From Runella sp. SP2 (GTDB lineage Bacteria; Bacteroidota; Bacteroidia; Cytophagales; Spirosomataceae), in contig NZ_CP031030.1 of assembly GCF_003711225.1 (NCBI RefSeq), positions 5,580,001 through 5,644,000 of the forward strand: a DNA stretch of 64,000 nucleotides. The letters run 5' to 3'. Both the position numbers and the translations under genes were made by a program. Below are positions 16,401 to 26,057 of this stretch, piece by piece. Positions within the stretch are counted from its first letter, which is position 1, and the number at the start of each line of letters is the position of its first letter. A model generated the notes under the pieces. That model made no database searches, was not told where the DNA came from, and saw only the letters and a list, made by a program, of their open reading frames with translations.

Positions 16401-18914
16401 AACGTAGCTATCGGGCATTCGTACGCCATAAAAGACGTCTTGGGTAAAGACATCAAAGCGTTTGAGACGATTGACGGGGCGGCCTGTTTCGTCAAAAACC
16501 GTTACGTAAATTTTCCCTTCCAACACACCCACATCTTGGTACGTAGCAGGAAGCACAAAACCCTCTTTGGCCTGCCCGTTGTCGTCGGTTACTCCTTGGC
16601 GTACTGTATTTTCGTATTTGCTATTGTTAGGTATGTCAAAAATGTATTCCTTGTATTTTTCGGCAAAAAAGGCTTTTTTCTTCAACGAAAACTCCATTTC
16701 GTAGTTTCTCCCCGACGCGGGTGGGCCAAACAAATTGAGGGCTGTTGCGTTGAGTTGAATGGTTTGCCCCGTACGGTAATGGTCTTGGTTCGCTTTGACA
16801 TCCACCTTGATGCGGTCGGGCATAAATTCCTCGATGCTCAGTTTTTTGGAGGTCAACAACACATCGTTGGCGTTATACACCTCCACGCTGTAGCCGCCCG
16901 TGACGGCCGCTTTGTCGAGTGCTACCGAGGTTTCTACGGCGCCTTGACCGTTAGTCGTTACCCGAAACGTCTTCAATTCTTTTCCATTGGGCAAAATCAC
17001 TTTGATTTTCAACGGGATTTCACCCACACTTTTCCAATTTTGTTGACGAACGACCGTATTAAAGTGCACCGTTTCCCCTGGACGATAGATGTCGCGGTCA
17101 CCATACACAAACGCCTCAAAACCCGACGCATTATCGCGCTTGCCTTCTACCTCAAAACGGGAGGTTTCGACTTGGGCGTCTTCCAACAACAAATAGTTAA
17201 AGTCCTGAACCGTGTTATCCTCTGAACGCGGCGTTTGGGCCACTACCATCGCAATTTTAAAATTCGGCGCTTTTTCCGATAACTTCTCAAATTTCACCAC
17301 CCCGTCATTGTCAGTTTTTCCTTTTACGACGGTTTGGTTATTGGTCGAAACCAAGCTGACTTCCAACTTACCTAGCGGCTCGGCGGTTTTAATCGAGTTG
17401 GCAAACACCCACAATTCATCTTTGCCTTGTTTGGCAATGAGACCAATGTCCGACAACGACACCATTTTGATGGCGCGGTTGTACTGTTCGTCTTTTGACT
17501 GCACCGTCACCACATAAATTCCTCGAAACTCATTGCTCGCGTCGGGAATCCCCAAATTCAAGGCCGAAACGCCCTTTACTTTGGGCAGGTTATCGGTTTC
17601 TACCGTTTTGTCCACTACGACGTCGCTGAAAACTTGGTTGTAATCTTCGTCGTAGTTGTAATTTCCCGTAGGCCCCCAATTATCCTCACCCCCACCTAAG
17701 TACCCGTATTCTTCGTAACGGTTGCTGCGGAGGTACTGCAAAATGTTGTTTTCGTAAATCTTCGCAATTTTCACCTGTACTTTCGGAACGTTCACAATCT
17801 GGATGCCCACATTTCGCGCGCCTTTGGAAGAGAGGTAAATGGCTTTTTTGTTGACAAACGAAATGCTGGCAGGCATCAACCCAAAAAACAAATCTTTGCT
17901 AACGGGTTCTTCCAAACGCGCTCCCAGCACCCCCTGCACTTGGTCGGTGAGGGTGAGCACGTAGGTATCAGTTTCGTTAAAATCACCCCGAATGACGAAG
18001 CCATTTTCGGTCAATTCGGCTTTGGTCTGTACGGCAGGCTGAATGCTGTAATAGGTGCTCAAATCCTCGTTTTTCAGTTCTTGCGTCGTAATGACCCGCA
18101 CCATGCCTCGGTTATTTTCAAAGCCCGTTTTTACATCTTTCACTTCAAGCGTTGTGGCCGATGGAATGGTACTTGACAAGGTCAAAGGCGCTGTGCTTGT
18201 GTAGGTTGTGTTGGGAACTTTTACCCCTTTTTCAACGGCGACTTCGAGCGGTTGTTCGTTTTTATCAGCAACGGCTTCCCCCAAAGCCACCGTCACCACA
18301 GGCGCGTTTTGCGTAGGAATGACGGAAGGACTTAGCTTTTTCTCGTCGCTTTTGGCACTGAGTTTTCCACCAATTTCGCCACTACTGAGGTCATAATTAA
18401 AATATAACTTGGTTTTTGCCAACGGTTTTCCCGTTTCGCGCGACTTAGTCCAGTAGGTTTCGGCTTCGGTAAGTTGGAGGTAAGGCGTATGAAACGTCAC
18501 ATCGTCGCCCGATAGGTCATAGCGTTTGTCGATGGTTTTCTTGGCCAACTCCTTACTCAATTCGGCGCGATATTCGGTCGCAGGTTCAAACCCACTCGCG
18601 GGCGAAAACACCAATTCGTTGGGGGCTGTCCACTTAAATTTTCCCGCCACGGCAGGAATAAACTCAATAAATTTGGTCGATTCCCAGCTGTTGAGTTCGG
18701 ACGTGGGAACAATGTCTTTGTTGAACGTAAAAACCAAGTTTTGGGCGAGGTTGATTTCGTCTTCAAAATTTCGACCTACCACCCGAATTTCGTTGAGTTT
18801 TCCACATTGGGAGAGGAAGGTGGTGGAAAAAAGCGTAAGTAGAGCGAGTAACCTCACCCTAAATCCCTCTCCTGCTAGGCGAGGGACTTTGAAGTGCTTC
18901 ATAAAGGAGCGCAT
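13419..18914 (-). CDS. Alpha-2-macroglobulin family lipoprotein
   Basis: At 1831 residues this is a full-length bacterial alpha-2-macroglobulin, a protease trap anchored in the periplasm. A lipoprotein signal precedes the lipobox LSQC at about residue 37. Successive MG and bait-type domains follow. The thioester motif GCIEQ has its Cys near residue 1370, within PHGCIEQTI, followed by the alpha-alpha toroid TED domain (WGTAYATHFLLEAQ). The C-terminal part has the receptor-binding-like MG domain. An intact thioester Cys suggests the covalent-trap class. Such genes are commonly next to pbpC (PBP1C); none is seen here. Translation may start at the fifth codon, ATG at 18902. The n-region of the signal is encoded by a repeat-like sequence. 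Confidence 0.92.
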   Translation of the reverse strand: MRSFMKHFKVPRLAGEGFRVRLLALLTLFSTTFLSQCGKLNEIRVVGRNFEDEINLAQNLVFTFNKDIVPTSELNSWESTKFIEFIPAVAGKFKWTAPNELVFSPASGFEPATEYRAELSKELAKKTIDKRYDLSGDDVTFHTPYLQLTEAETYWTKSRETGKPLAKTKLYFNYDLSSGEIGGKLSAKSDEKKLSPSVIPTQNAPVVTVALGEAVADKNEQPLEVAVEKGVKVPNTTYTSTAPLTLSSTIPSATTLEVKDVKTGFENNRGMVRVITTQELKNEDLSTYYSIQPAVQTKAELTENGFVIRGDFNETDTYVLTLTDQVQGVLGARLEEPVSKDLFFGLMPASISFVNKKAIYLSSKGARNVGIQIVNVPKVQVKIAKIYENNILQYLRSNRYEEYGYLGGGEDNWGPTGNYNYDEDYNQVFSDVVVDKTVETDNLPKVKGVSALNLGIPDASNEFRGIYVVTVQSKDEQYNRAIKMVSLSDIGLIAKQGKDELWVFANSIKTAEPLGKLEVSLVSTNNQTVVKGKTDNDGVVKFEKLSEKAPNFKIAMVVAQTPRSEDNTVQDFNYLLLEDAQVETSRFEVEGKRDNASGFEAFVYGDRDIYRPGETVHFNTVVRQQNWKSVGEIPLKIKVILPNGKELKTFRVTTNGQGAVETSVALDKAAVTGGYSVEVYNANDVLLTSKKLSIEEFMPDRIKVDVKANQDHYRTGQTIQLNATALNLFGPPASGRNYEMEFSLKKKAFFAEKYKEYIFDIPNNSKYENTVRQGVTDDNGQAKEGFVLPATYQDVGVLEGKIYVTVFDETGRPVNRLKRFDVFTQDVFYGVRMPDSYVGLNAPVPIGLVAVDKDGRPKATATAQVDIVRMEYQTVVEKQNDQLRYASKKREKVVYSNVISFKNGLSEVRYVPTVSGEYEVRIRRAGGVAGYSVTHFYAYGWGGTSASSFEVSNEGEVLMEFDKPSYQVGDKAKVLFKTPFAGKLLVTVERNQVLEHHYLETDNKSAEFTFSLGDEHLPNAYVTATLIRPLDNSNLPLTVAHGFASVKVEEEDTKIPVEIVAVEKSRSKTKQKIKIKTARNAQVTVAVVDEGILQIKNFQTPDIHGFFYQKRALEVNSHDLYPFLFPELSLASTSSVGGDGYDLEKRINPLSNGRVNLVAYWSGQLETGLSGEAEFEVDIPQFSGDLRIMAVAYKDNAFGSNNKNMKVADPIVISTALPRFLSPTDEVIVPVNISNTEKTTANVTASIAISGKLSAVSQVTQRLSIAPEKEARTYFTIKAAEAMGNGSVVVTVNNGKEKFVEKTELTVRPAASLLKASQSGVIAGGSTATIDLRGNDFIPSTVTSRIVVSRSPMVQYAKALDYLLGYPHGCIEQTISKAFPQIYFGDLAKTIAPKTYLVKAGESDFNPTFNVQAAIQKVESMQLPNGAVSYWPASTEESAWGTAYATHFLLEAQRAGFEVNASALGRMLDYLTTKAGTAATEYDYVYNETGGYTQLTIASRTTMYSLYVLALGGKANRASMNYYKQNQQLLTLDTRYLLAAAYKQIGDERSYKALLPADYVPPVGARGLSGSFASPIRNLALTVNTLIETDPNNLQIPRLARRLSEAMASSSYLNTQEAAFSFLALGKLAKKNANSTATAKMTINGKGYQFDGKELIISTNSPLRGLGAASGKGSVYWFAQTEGISATGTYTEEDAGLRVRKQFFNRFGQPISTFRQNDLVVVKISLSSTDGSPVENVVVTDLLPASFEIENPRLTEPRDMPWIQAPTVPDHFDIRDDRISYYTTATSEPKTFYYMVRVITKGTFTLGPVSADAMYSGDFRSYSGGGKVKVD
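18852..18890. repeat. Repeat-like inverted sequence inside the macroglobulin signal region
   Basis: CCTCACCCTAAATCCCTCTCC followed after a short centre by GGCGAGGGACTTT resembles the dispersed CCCTCTCC-type intergenic palindromes; a related sequence lies at 34979-35043. It codes for the residues KVPRLAGEGFRVR of the signal n-region. Confidence 0.55.
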
Positions 18915-19133
18915 TGGAAAGACGGTTTAGAATTTGGCCAATAAACGATGAAAGTTCGGTAAATTGTGAACAGTACGCAACAAAAAGTACGGCCAATTAT
19001 TTGACGGCTTCGTGAGGACCTTTTTCGCAATTTTTTAGGGGGTACAGCACGTGTTTTGAAGTACTCGCCACATTTATTTTTATCGCTCCGATGGTTGTAT
19101 TTGCTTTGGAGCATCATCTTAAACCATACAGCT

Positions 19134-20312
19134 ATGCACATCAATAAATGGCGATTGTTCTGGATTCATTATGGGGTTTTATTGCTCTTACTTTTAATAT
19201 GGCATTTTTTTACAAATAACTACCTCGAAATTTATCATGTTAAAAACGTAACCATTTTTATACCATGGCAGAGTATTGCTATACAGCTATTTGCAACTAA
19301 AAATGCTCCATTCATTAAAGCATTATTGATTGTCTCAATATCAACCTACTTTTACTTATTTATTTTTCAGGATTTAGTCCAAAAACAGTTTAAACGTTTT
19401 GCCATTAAATTTTGCCTCTTTGTTGGAGCCCTACTAATACTACAAATTATTCTGTGGGCTTTTTACGATTGGCTTCTCTTCAATTACACCTACGAATATG
19501 AAAAAGAACAGGCTTGGATTGAAACCCAAAAGGAAAACGGAAACCTTTTCCGCCCTTTTTCAGCTCTTTTGCTTGATTCGTTTCATATCCTTACCCAAAA
19601 CAGATTTGTCTATGGCTTGCTTGTTTTAGGAGTAGATGATATTATCTTCTATCTCCTCTACACCGCCTTTTTCACCCTCATCATGTACGTTTGGCAAAGT
19701 CGGAAGCGAGAGGAGGAGTTGGAGAGACAGCAACGCGAAGTAGAAATTCAGTCCTTGAAAGCGCAGTTAAACCCTCACTTTCTGTTCAATTCGCTCAATA
19801 CCATCTACAGTTCGGCCCTCACCGAAAAAGACACGCCCACGGCGCAGTTGGTACAACAATTATCGGGGATTTTACGGCACAGCGTGGAAGAAGTTCGTCA
19901 CGAAAAAACATCCTTAGAAAAGGAACTGGCATTTATTGAAAAATACCTCGCCCTCCAACGCGCCCGCTTGCCGCAACACCCCCACGTATCCATCAATACG
20001 TCAATTCATTGGGACCAAGAACCTGCCGATATTGCACCGTTGTTGTTGATTCCCTTCATTGAAAATGCCTTCCAATACGGCATTAGTTTGGACACGCCTA
20101 GCTTTGTCACTATTCGCTTGACGATTGAAGACAAAAAACTCCATCTGCGCGTCGAAAACAGCCTTTTGACAGTACATGGCCACCAAAAAGGGGCAGGAAC
20201 GGGCTTGCCAAACGCCCAAAAACGACTACAATTGCTGTATCCTCACCAATATACCTTGGCATTTGGCCCCGAAAAAGGTACTTTTCTCGTAGATTTGACG
20301 CTTCAATTGTAA
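19134..20312 (+). CDS. LytS-type sensor histidine kinase
   Basis: The 392-residue inner-membrane kinase has four or more N-terminal membrane helices (about 1-195), a coiled linker (REEELERQQREVEIQ) and a His_kinase domain (PF06580) with the phospho-accepting His in LNPHFLFNSLN near residue 214. An ATPase part follows (LLLIPFIENAFQYGI; KGAGTGLPNAQKRL). It pairs with the LytTR regulator that begins 4 bases downstream. The start at 19134 (MHINKWRLFWIHYG) is chosen over one at 19056 because the membrane segment then begins in the usual way. The signal sensed is unknown. Confidence 0.88.
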   Translation: MHINKWRLFWIHYGVLLLLLLIWHFFTNNYLEIYHVKNVTIFIPWQSIAIQLFATKNAPFIKALLIVSISTYFYLFIFQDLVQKQFKRFAIKFCLFVGALLILQIILWAFYDWLLFNYTYEYEKEQAWIETQKENGNLFRPFSALLLDSFHILTQNRFVYGLLVLGVDDIIFYLLYTAFFTLIMYVWQSRKREEELERQQREVEIQSLKAQLNPHFLFNSLNTIYSSALTEKDTPTAQLVQQLSGILRHSVEEVRHEKTSLEKELAFIEKYLALQRARLPQHPHVSINTSIHWDQEPADIAPLLLIPFIENAFQYGISLDTPSFVTIRLTIEDKKLHLRVENSLLTVHGHQKGAGTGLPNAQKRLQLLYPHQYTLAFGPEKGTFLVDLTLQL

Positions 20313-20315
20313 ACC

Positions 20316-20996
20316 ATGAACGTTTCCACCATCGCCATCGACGACGAACCTGCGGCCTTGGCCGTTATCGAAGAATATACCCACCTTGTGCCATTTTTAA
20401 CCCTAAAACAAACCTTTGTGAGTCCCAAGGAAGCCTTAGCTTTTTTGAAAAAAGAACGCGTCGATTGCGTGTTTTTGGACATCAAAATGCCCGATTTGCT
20501 CGGAACAGATTTCGCCCGTATTCTTCAAGGACAAACGCAGGTCATTTTTACCACCGCCTACCCCGAATTTGCCGTCCAAGGGTTTGACGTTCAAGCGTTG
20601 GATTATTTGCTGAAACCCATTGAGTTTACCCGTTTTTTACAAGCCGCCAATCGCGTCTATGCCCAGCAAAGCCAACGGGTGGAAGGACAGAGTTACATTT
20701 TTGTAAAAGAAGGCTACGATTGGGTGCGCGTGTCGCTGGGTGAAATTCAGTACATTCAATCAGACACCAATCTGTTGTTTATTTACGAACGCAGCCGCCG
20801 CGTCATTACGCGAATGACTGTCACCGAACTGCTTCGCATTTTGCCACCTGAGCGTTTTTTGCGCGTTCATAAGTCGTACATCGTCGCCATTGAGGCAATT
20901 CTCAAAATTGAACGACATCAATTGGTATTGGCCAAAACTACCATTCCTATTGGAGAATCTTATCGTGAGAGCGTGGAAAGGGTGTTGTTGGGGTAA
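20316..20996 (+). CDS. LytTR-family response regulator
   Basis: The 226-residue cytosolic regulator has a receiver domain at about 4-115 with the phospho-acceptor Asp55 in CVFLDIKMPD, the switch Thr in VIFTTAYPE and the conserved Lys in DYLLKPIEF. A LytTR DNA-binding domain covers about 130-226 (LRILPPERFLRVHKSYIVA). It starts 4 bases after its cognate kinase gene, so the two are one operon. Target genes cannot be told; the A2M gene upstream is divergent and could be one. Confidence 0.92.
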   Translation: MNVSTIAIDDEPAALAVIEEYTHLVPFLTLKQTFVSPKEALAFLKKERVDCVFLDIKMPDLLGTDFARILQGQTQVIFTTAYPEFAVQGFDVQALDYLLKPIEFTRFLQAANRVYAQQSQRVEGQSYIFVKEGYDWVRVSLGEIQYIQSDTNLLFIYERSRRVITRMTVTELLRILPPERFLRVHKSYIVAIEAILKIERHQLVLAKTTIPIGESYRESVERVLLG

Positions 20997-21018
20997 AAAA
21001 CAAAAAAGTTTAAATTTG
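20985..21018 (+). promoter_or_regulatory. Promoter of the DUF2281 gene
   Basis: TTGTTG at 20985-20990 and TAAATTTG at 21011-21018, 20 bases apart. The -33 part lies within the last codons of the response-regulator gene, so the small gene has its own promoter. Confidence 0.5.
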
Positions 21019-21033
21019 TAGAAAAAGCATAAA

Positions 21034-21264
21034 ATGACGACCGAACAGTTACTATTGGAAGAATTTAACAAATTACCTACCCCGTTACAGGAGGAGGTTT
21101 TGGACTTTATTGGTTATTTATCTTCAAAATACCAGTCAAAGCGTTCTGTGCCAAAACGTAAAGCGGGAAGTATGAAAGGATTGGTCACGTATATGGCTGA
21201 TGACTTCAATGCTCCTTTAGAAGGCATATTCAATTATCACCTAAATTTAAAAGAACTATCATAA
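21034..21264 (+). CDS. DUF2281-family antitoxin-like protein
   Basis: The 76-residue protein fits DUF2281, small proteins that resemble VapB-type antitoxins: an N-terminal helix pair (LLLEEFNKLPTPLQEEVLDFIGYL) and the downstream GLVTYMADDFNAPLE. Family members usually end soon after with an acidic FKEYM-like tail; here the tail is GIFNYHLNLKELS, so the end may have been altered. No PIN-domain toxin gene follows; the next gene is convergent and overlaps it by six bases. It could be an orphan antitoxin. Confidence 0.6.
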   Translation: MTTEQLLLEEFNKLPTPLQEEVLDFIGYLSSKYQSKRSVPKRKAGSMKGLVTYMADDFNAPLEGIFNYHLNLKELS

Positions 21265-22341
21265 AACATCAAATTGGCCAAGTTTTGTAACTCGGTATTG
21301 TGTTTTTTCTTTTTCAAAAGTACCTTCTATTTGAATCACGCGGTTATTTTTATGAGCTTCTATAGCTTTTTGATATTCATACGAGTTTAAATAAATTACT
21401 ACATTCGTATCTATGTTGCGTATAGAAGCACGCATTTTTACTTTATTTTTTTCACCATCAATATCTTTTGAACTTAATTCTACAACTTTCCCATAAATTG
21501 TTTCTTCAAAAATTTCATTTATTTTCTCTTTAACATTTTTAGTAAATATACGTAAAGTATCTATTTTATCTTTATTAAGCCCCTTAATCAAGGTTTTTTG
21601 AGGCTTATTGACACCTTTTAGTTCAACTTCTAAATCAGCCAAATCTGTTTCATTATAAAGCTCCCTTATAGCATCAATGACGTTAACATTAATAAAAGAT
21701 TTGTGTTCTTTTAAATATGAATCTTCAAATGTTTCTGAATCCAACAAATCTTTATTTACAAAACTTAGTATATCGATTGCCTTTTTATTTACTTCTCTCG
21801 CTTGGATTTGGCTTTCAAATATATTCCCCATTTTAATGGTGTCATTTTTTGGCAACTCAATCTTCGTTATTAGGCTTCCTTTATCATTTCTCAAAAAGTT
21901 ACATAGGTTAATATAACGCTCTGCCTCCTCAATTTGCTCAAGAATGTGGGGCTTCCCGCTTACTGTAAAAGCGGCAGTTTCGTGTAAGAATCTTCGGATT
22001 TTTGATAGTATATCAGGAAAAGTAGCAATAGATACTTTTCCTGATTTCATTTTTTCACCTTCTATATGAAAACTTATTATCTCTTTATCTTCTAAAATAA
22101 TAGATTCAAGCTCTTCTGAAGATTCTTCATAAATAGAATTTAAAACTTCTATCAGTTTAATTATACTAGCTTCAAAATCTTCAAGGTAATATTTTTTAGG
22201 CAAATAGAGTAAATAATCCTCCCCAAAGGAAAGACTTTTTGGTGGGGAAAATACTTCATAACGAGGCTTATCCAAATGCAAGTTCCAATTCCTTTGAATT
22301 AGGAATTCTTTAAAATTTGCATATATTTGTTGCGATGACAT
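21259..22341 (-). CDS. Unrecognised 360-residue protein, partner of the DUF4365 gene
   Basis: I do not recognise a family. The protein is highly charged, with no signal peptide and no membrane segment, so it is probably cytosolic. The middle is helical. The last 90 residues (from about IYGKVVELSSKD to VTKLGQFDVL) look like a compact beta domain, perhaps OB-like, with two parallel halves: a VVIYLN strand then RVIQIEGTFE. Codon use is AT-rich compared with both flanks, suggesting transfer. It starts 2 bases after the stop of the DUF4365 gene, so the two are almost certainly translated from one message and may work together. Confidence 0.6.
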   Translation of the reverse strand: MSSQQIYANFKEFLIQRNWNLHLDKPRYEVFSPPKSLSFGEDYLLYLPKKYYLEDFEASIIKLIEVLNSIYEESSEELESIILEDKEIISFHIEGEKMKSGKVSIATFPDILSKIRRFLHETAAFTVSGKPHILEQIEEAERYINLCNFLRNDKGSLITKIELPKNDTIKMGNIFESQIQAREVNKKAIDILSFVNKDLLDSETFEDSYLKEHKSFINVNVIDAIRELYNETDLADLEVELKGVNKPQKTLIKGLNKDKIDTLRIFTKNVKEKINEIFEETIYGKVVELSSKDIDGEKNKVKMRASIRNIDTNVVIYLNSYEYQKAIEAHKNNRVIQIEGTFEKEKTQYRVTKLGQFDVL

Positions 22342-22343
22342 GG

Positions 22344-22859
22344 CTATCCAAAATTTTCAAATAAAGCACTCAGCGAATCTATTGTAATCAAGTTTTCTTT
22401 TTGAATAAAAATCCGTTTCGTCCCTGTGTTATCCGTAAGAGTTTCGTCTTCCGCAGGAAAGTACCAATATACACATTTCTTTACAACTAGCTCATTTTCT
22501 GATACTTGCACCCAATATTTTTTGTCTTCAGGGAGTATAAAAACAAACAATAGTAAAGGTTTATTCAAGTTCCTTCTTTGAATCAAATCATTATATGTTT
22601 TTGATTCTAAGTCATATTTAATACCAGCGTTTTCAATATGTATACCCCGTTCAGTTGTTGATTTAGCCTGAATTTTTATCTCTCTTCCAGTATTAACTTT
22701 TCGTATGTGTCCATGTTCTTCTCTATATCCTACTTCAACTATAGAAAAATCTGTACCGTAGTCTTTATCTGTAGAAGCTATATCATACCCTAAGTAACTT
22801 GCCAAGATTTCCACATACTTTATTGATATAGCTTCTTTAATATGCTCTTCAGTAATCAT
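22344..22859 (-). CDS. DUF4365 domain protein, putative PD-(D/E)XK-type nuclease fold
   Basis: The 171-residue protein is almost entirely a DUF4365 domain (PF14280): the start MITEEHIKEAI, DKDYGTDFSIVEV, then the core IKIQAKST and the later block LLLFVFILPEDKKYWV with CVYWYF. The Asp of GTDF and the Q-A-K of IQAK are in the places expected for a PD-(D/E)XK nuclease-like site, an inference from fold comparison. DUF4365 proteins are often found in defence or mobile contexts. The frame extends 8 codons upstream to 22883; I prefer ATG 22859 because homologues start MITEEH-like. First gene of an AT-rich two-gene cassette. Confidence 0.7.
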   Translation of the reverse strand: MITEEHIKEAISIKYVEILASYLGYDIASTDKDYGTDFSIVEVGYREEHGHIRKVNTGREIKIQAKSTTERGIHIENAGIKYDLESKTYNDLIQRRNLNKPLLLFVFILPEDKKYWVQVSENELVVKKCVYWYFPAEDETLTDNTGTKRIFIQKENLITIDSLSALFENFG

Positions 22860-22916
22860 TGGACATAAAAATATAGTACACAAAACTTATAAAACATATC
22901 AAAAGGCTTTTCTACT

Positions 22917-22969
22917 GATAAATAGGGGAGACGATAGCAGCAAAACCTGTATCGTCTCCCCTATTTATC
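22917..22969 (-). terminator. Strong hairpin after the ABC-F gene
   Basis: Perfect 20-base arms (left arm GATAAATAGGGGAGACGATA) with a 13-base loop, 10 bases after the stop of the minus-strand ABC-F gene. There is no long T run, so it may act as a terminator or as an insulating hairpin ahead of the DUF4365 cassette. Confidence 0.7.
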
Positions 22970-22979
22970 AATGACTTCC

Positions 22980-24605
<1,626 letters not shown>

Positions 24606-24638
24606 TTAATGAATTGATATTTTCTGTGAAAGATGGTG

Positions 24639-24646
24639 CAAAATTA
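24639..24646 (-). promoter_or_regulatory. -7 promoter box of the ABC-F gene
   Basis: Minus-strand TAATTTTG matches TANNTTTG, 34 bases before the start codon. No clear -33 element. Confidence 0.45.
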
Positions 24647-24710
24647 CGAATTTTTCGGGTGAAAGTTGGCACTTATTCCTATCTCTGTTTGAAGAGTTTC
24701 TTGGAGGTAA

Positions 24711-24741
24711 TTGTTTCAAATTTAGGGTTTATGTAGGTTTG
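24711..24741 (+). promoter_or_regulatory. Promoter of kynU
   Basis: TTG at 24711-24713 and TAGGTTTG at 24734-24741, 20 bases apart, give a full -33/-7 match. The start codon lies 22 bases after the -7 box. Confidence 0.6.
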
Positions 24742-24763
24742 TACATCAACAAATGAAATTCCA

Positions 24764-26050
24764 TTGGAGACTTTAGATTTACACTCGCTTTCGTCAGATG
24801 AACTCCACGCTTGGGCTTTACAACAAGATGCCATCGACCCACTTCGCAAGTTTCGTTCTCAGTTTTTTATTCCTGAACAAAACGGTACTCCTTTGACTTA
24901 TTTTTGCGGCAATTCGCTTGGTTTACAGCCCAAAGCCGCCCGAACGGCGGTTGAACAAGAGCTTACGACTTGGCAGCAACACGGCGTAGAAGGATGGTTT
25001 GAGGGAGAAAAACCTTGGCTAAGCTATCATCGGTATTGCCAACAAGCGCTTGGGCAAGTCGTAGGGGCTTTGGCCGAGGAAGTTTGTCCGATGAACCACC
25101 TTACCGTGAATCTTCACTTAATGCTGGTGTCATTTTACCAACCTACCCCTCAGCGGTACAAAATTTTGACCATCGCAGGTGATTTTCCATCGGATCAGTA
25201 TGCCCTCGAAACCCATTTAAAATTCCGTGGCTATAACCCCGCCGATGCCCTCATCGAAGTAGCTCCTCGCGAAGGTGAATATACCATTCGACTAGAAGAC
25301 CTCCTCGAAGCCATCGAAATCCACGCCAATGACCTCGCGCTGGTTTGCATGAGCGGCCTCAATTATTACACGGGGCAGGTCTTCGACATGCAAACCATCA
25401 CCGCAAAAGCCCACTCATTAGGCATCAACGTCGGGTTTGACTTAGCCCATGCCGCTGGAAACATTCCGATGCAACTTCACGATTGGGGCGTGGACTTTGC
25501 CGTTTGGTGTTCGTACAAATATCTAAATTCTGGCCCAGGCGGCGTATCGGGGGTATTTGTTCATCAGAAACACCACTCGTCTAACCTTGTGCGCTTGGCA
25601 GGCTGGTGGGGCTACGAAGAAAATCGCCGTTTTGAGATGACCAAAGGCTTTGTGCCTATGGCGGGTGCCGCTGGATGGCAGTTGAGTACCCCCAACATCA
25701 TGGCCTTGGCCGTTCACCGCGCTTCGTTGGCTATTTTTGAAGAAGCAACCATGCCGCTTATTCGTCAAAAAAGTGAAGCGCTGACAGGATTATTGGCAGA
25801 AATCATTCGTCGATTGAATGAATCGGGGGCCAAAATTGAAGTGATGACTCCAGCCCAACCCTCGCAACGGGGAAGTCAGCTTTCACTGTTGATTGAGGGC
25901 AAAGGCAAAGCTGTTTTTGATTATTTGGTCGAAAACGGTGTGATTGGCGATTGGCGCGAACCCAACTGTATCCGCCTTACGCCCGCCCCGCTTTATAATA
26001 CCTTTGAAGAAGTGTGGCGAACAGGAGAAATTTTACGAGCGGTGATTTAA
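24764..26050 (+). CDS. kynU: Kynureninase
   Basis: This PLP enzyme cleaves kynurenine or 3-hydroxykynurenine to (hydroxy)anthranilate plus alanine in tryptophan breakdown or NAD synthesis. The 428-residue protein has the aminotransferase class V fold. The N-terminal block is YFCGNSLGLQPKAAR, GFDLAHAAGNIPMQLHDWGVD contains the PLP-binding Asp, and the PLP Lys lies in WCSYKYLNSGPGG near residue 252. The start is TTG (METLDLHSLSSDEL); the nearby ATG at 24753 is out of frame and soon stops. No other kyn gene is adjacent, so this pathway step is unlinked here. Confidence 0.93.
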   Translation: METLDLHSLSSDELHAWALQQDAIDPLRKFRSQFFIPEQNGTPLTYFCGNSLGLQPKAARTAVEQELTTWQQHGVEGWFEGEKPWLSYHRYCQQALGQVVGALAEEVCPMNHLTVNLHLMLVSFYQPTPQRYKILTIAGDFPSDQYALETHLKFRGYNPADALIEVAPREGEYTIRLEDLLEAIEIHANDLALVCMSGLNYYTGQVFDMQTITAKAHSLGINVGFDLAHAAGNIPMQLHDWGVDFAVWCSYKYLNSGPGGVSGVFVHQKHHSSNLVRLAGWWGYEENRRFEMTKGFVPMAGAAGWQLSTPNIMALAVHRASLAIFEEATMPLIRQKSEALTGLLAEIIRRLNESGAKIEVMTPAQPSQRGSQLSLLIEGKGKAVFDYLVENGVIGDWREPNCIRLTPAPLYNTFEEVWRTGEILRAVI

Positions 26051-26057
26051 GCAGGAG

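Noticed and set aside
16278-17225. 315-codon plus-strand frame inside the macroglobulin gene
   Set aside because: Opposite a coding region with clear domains; composition is that of an antisense frame.
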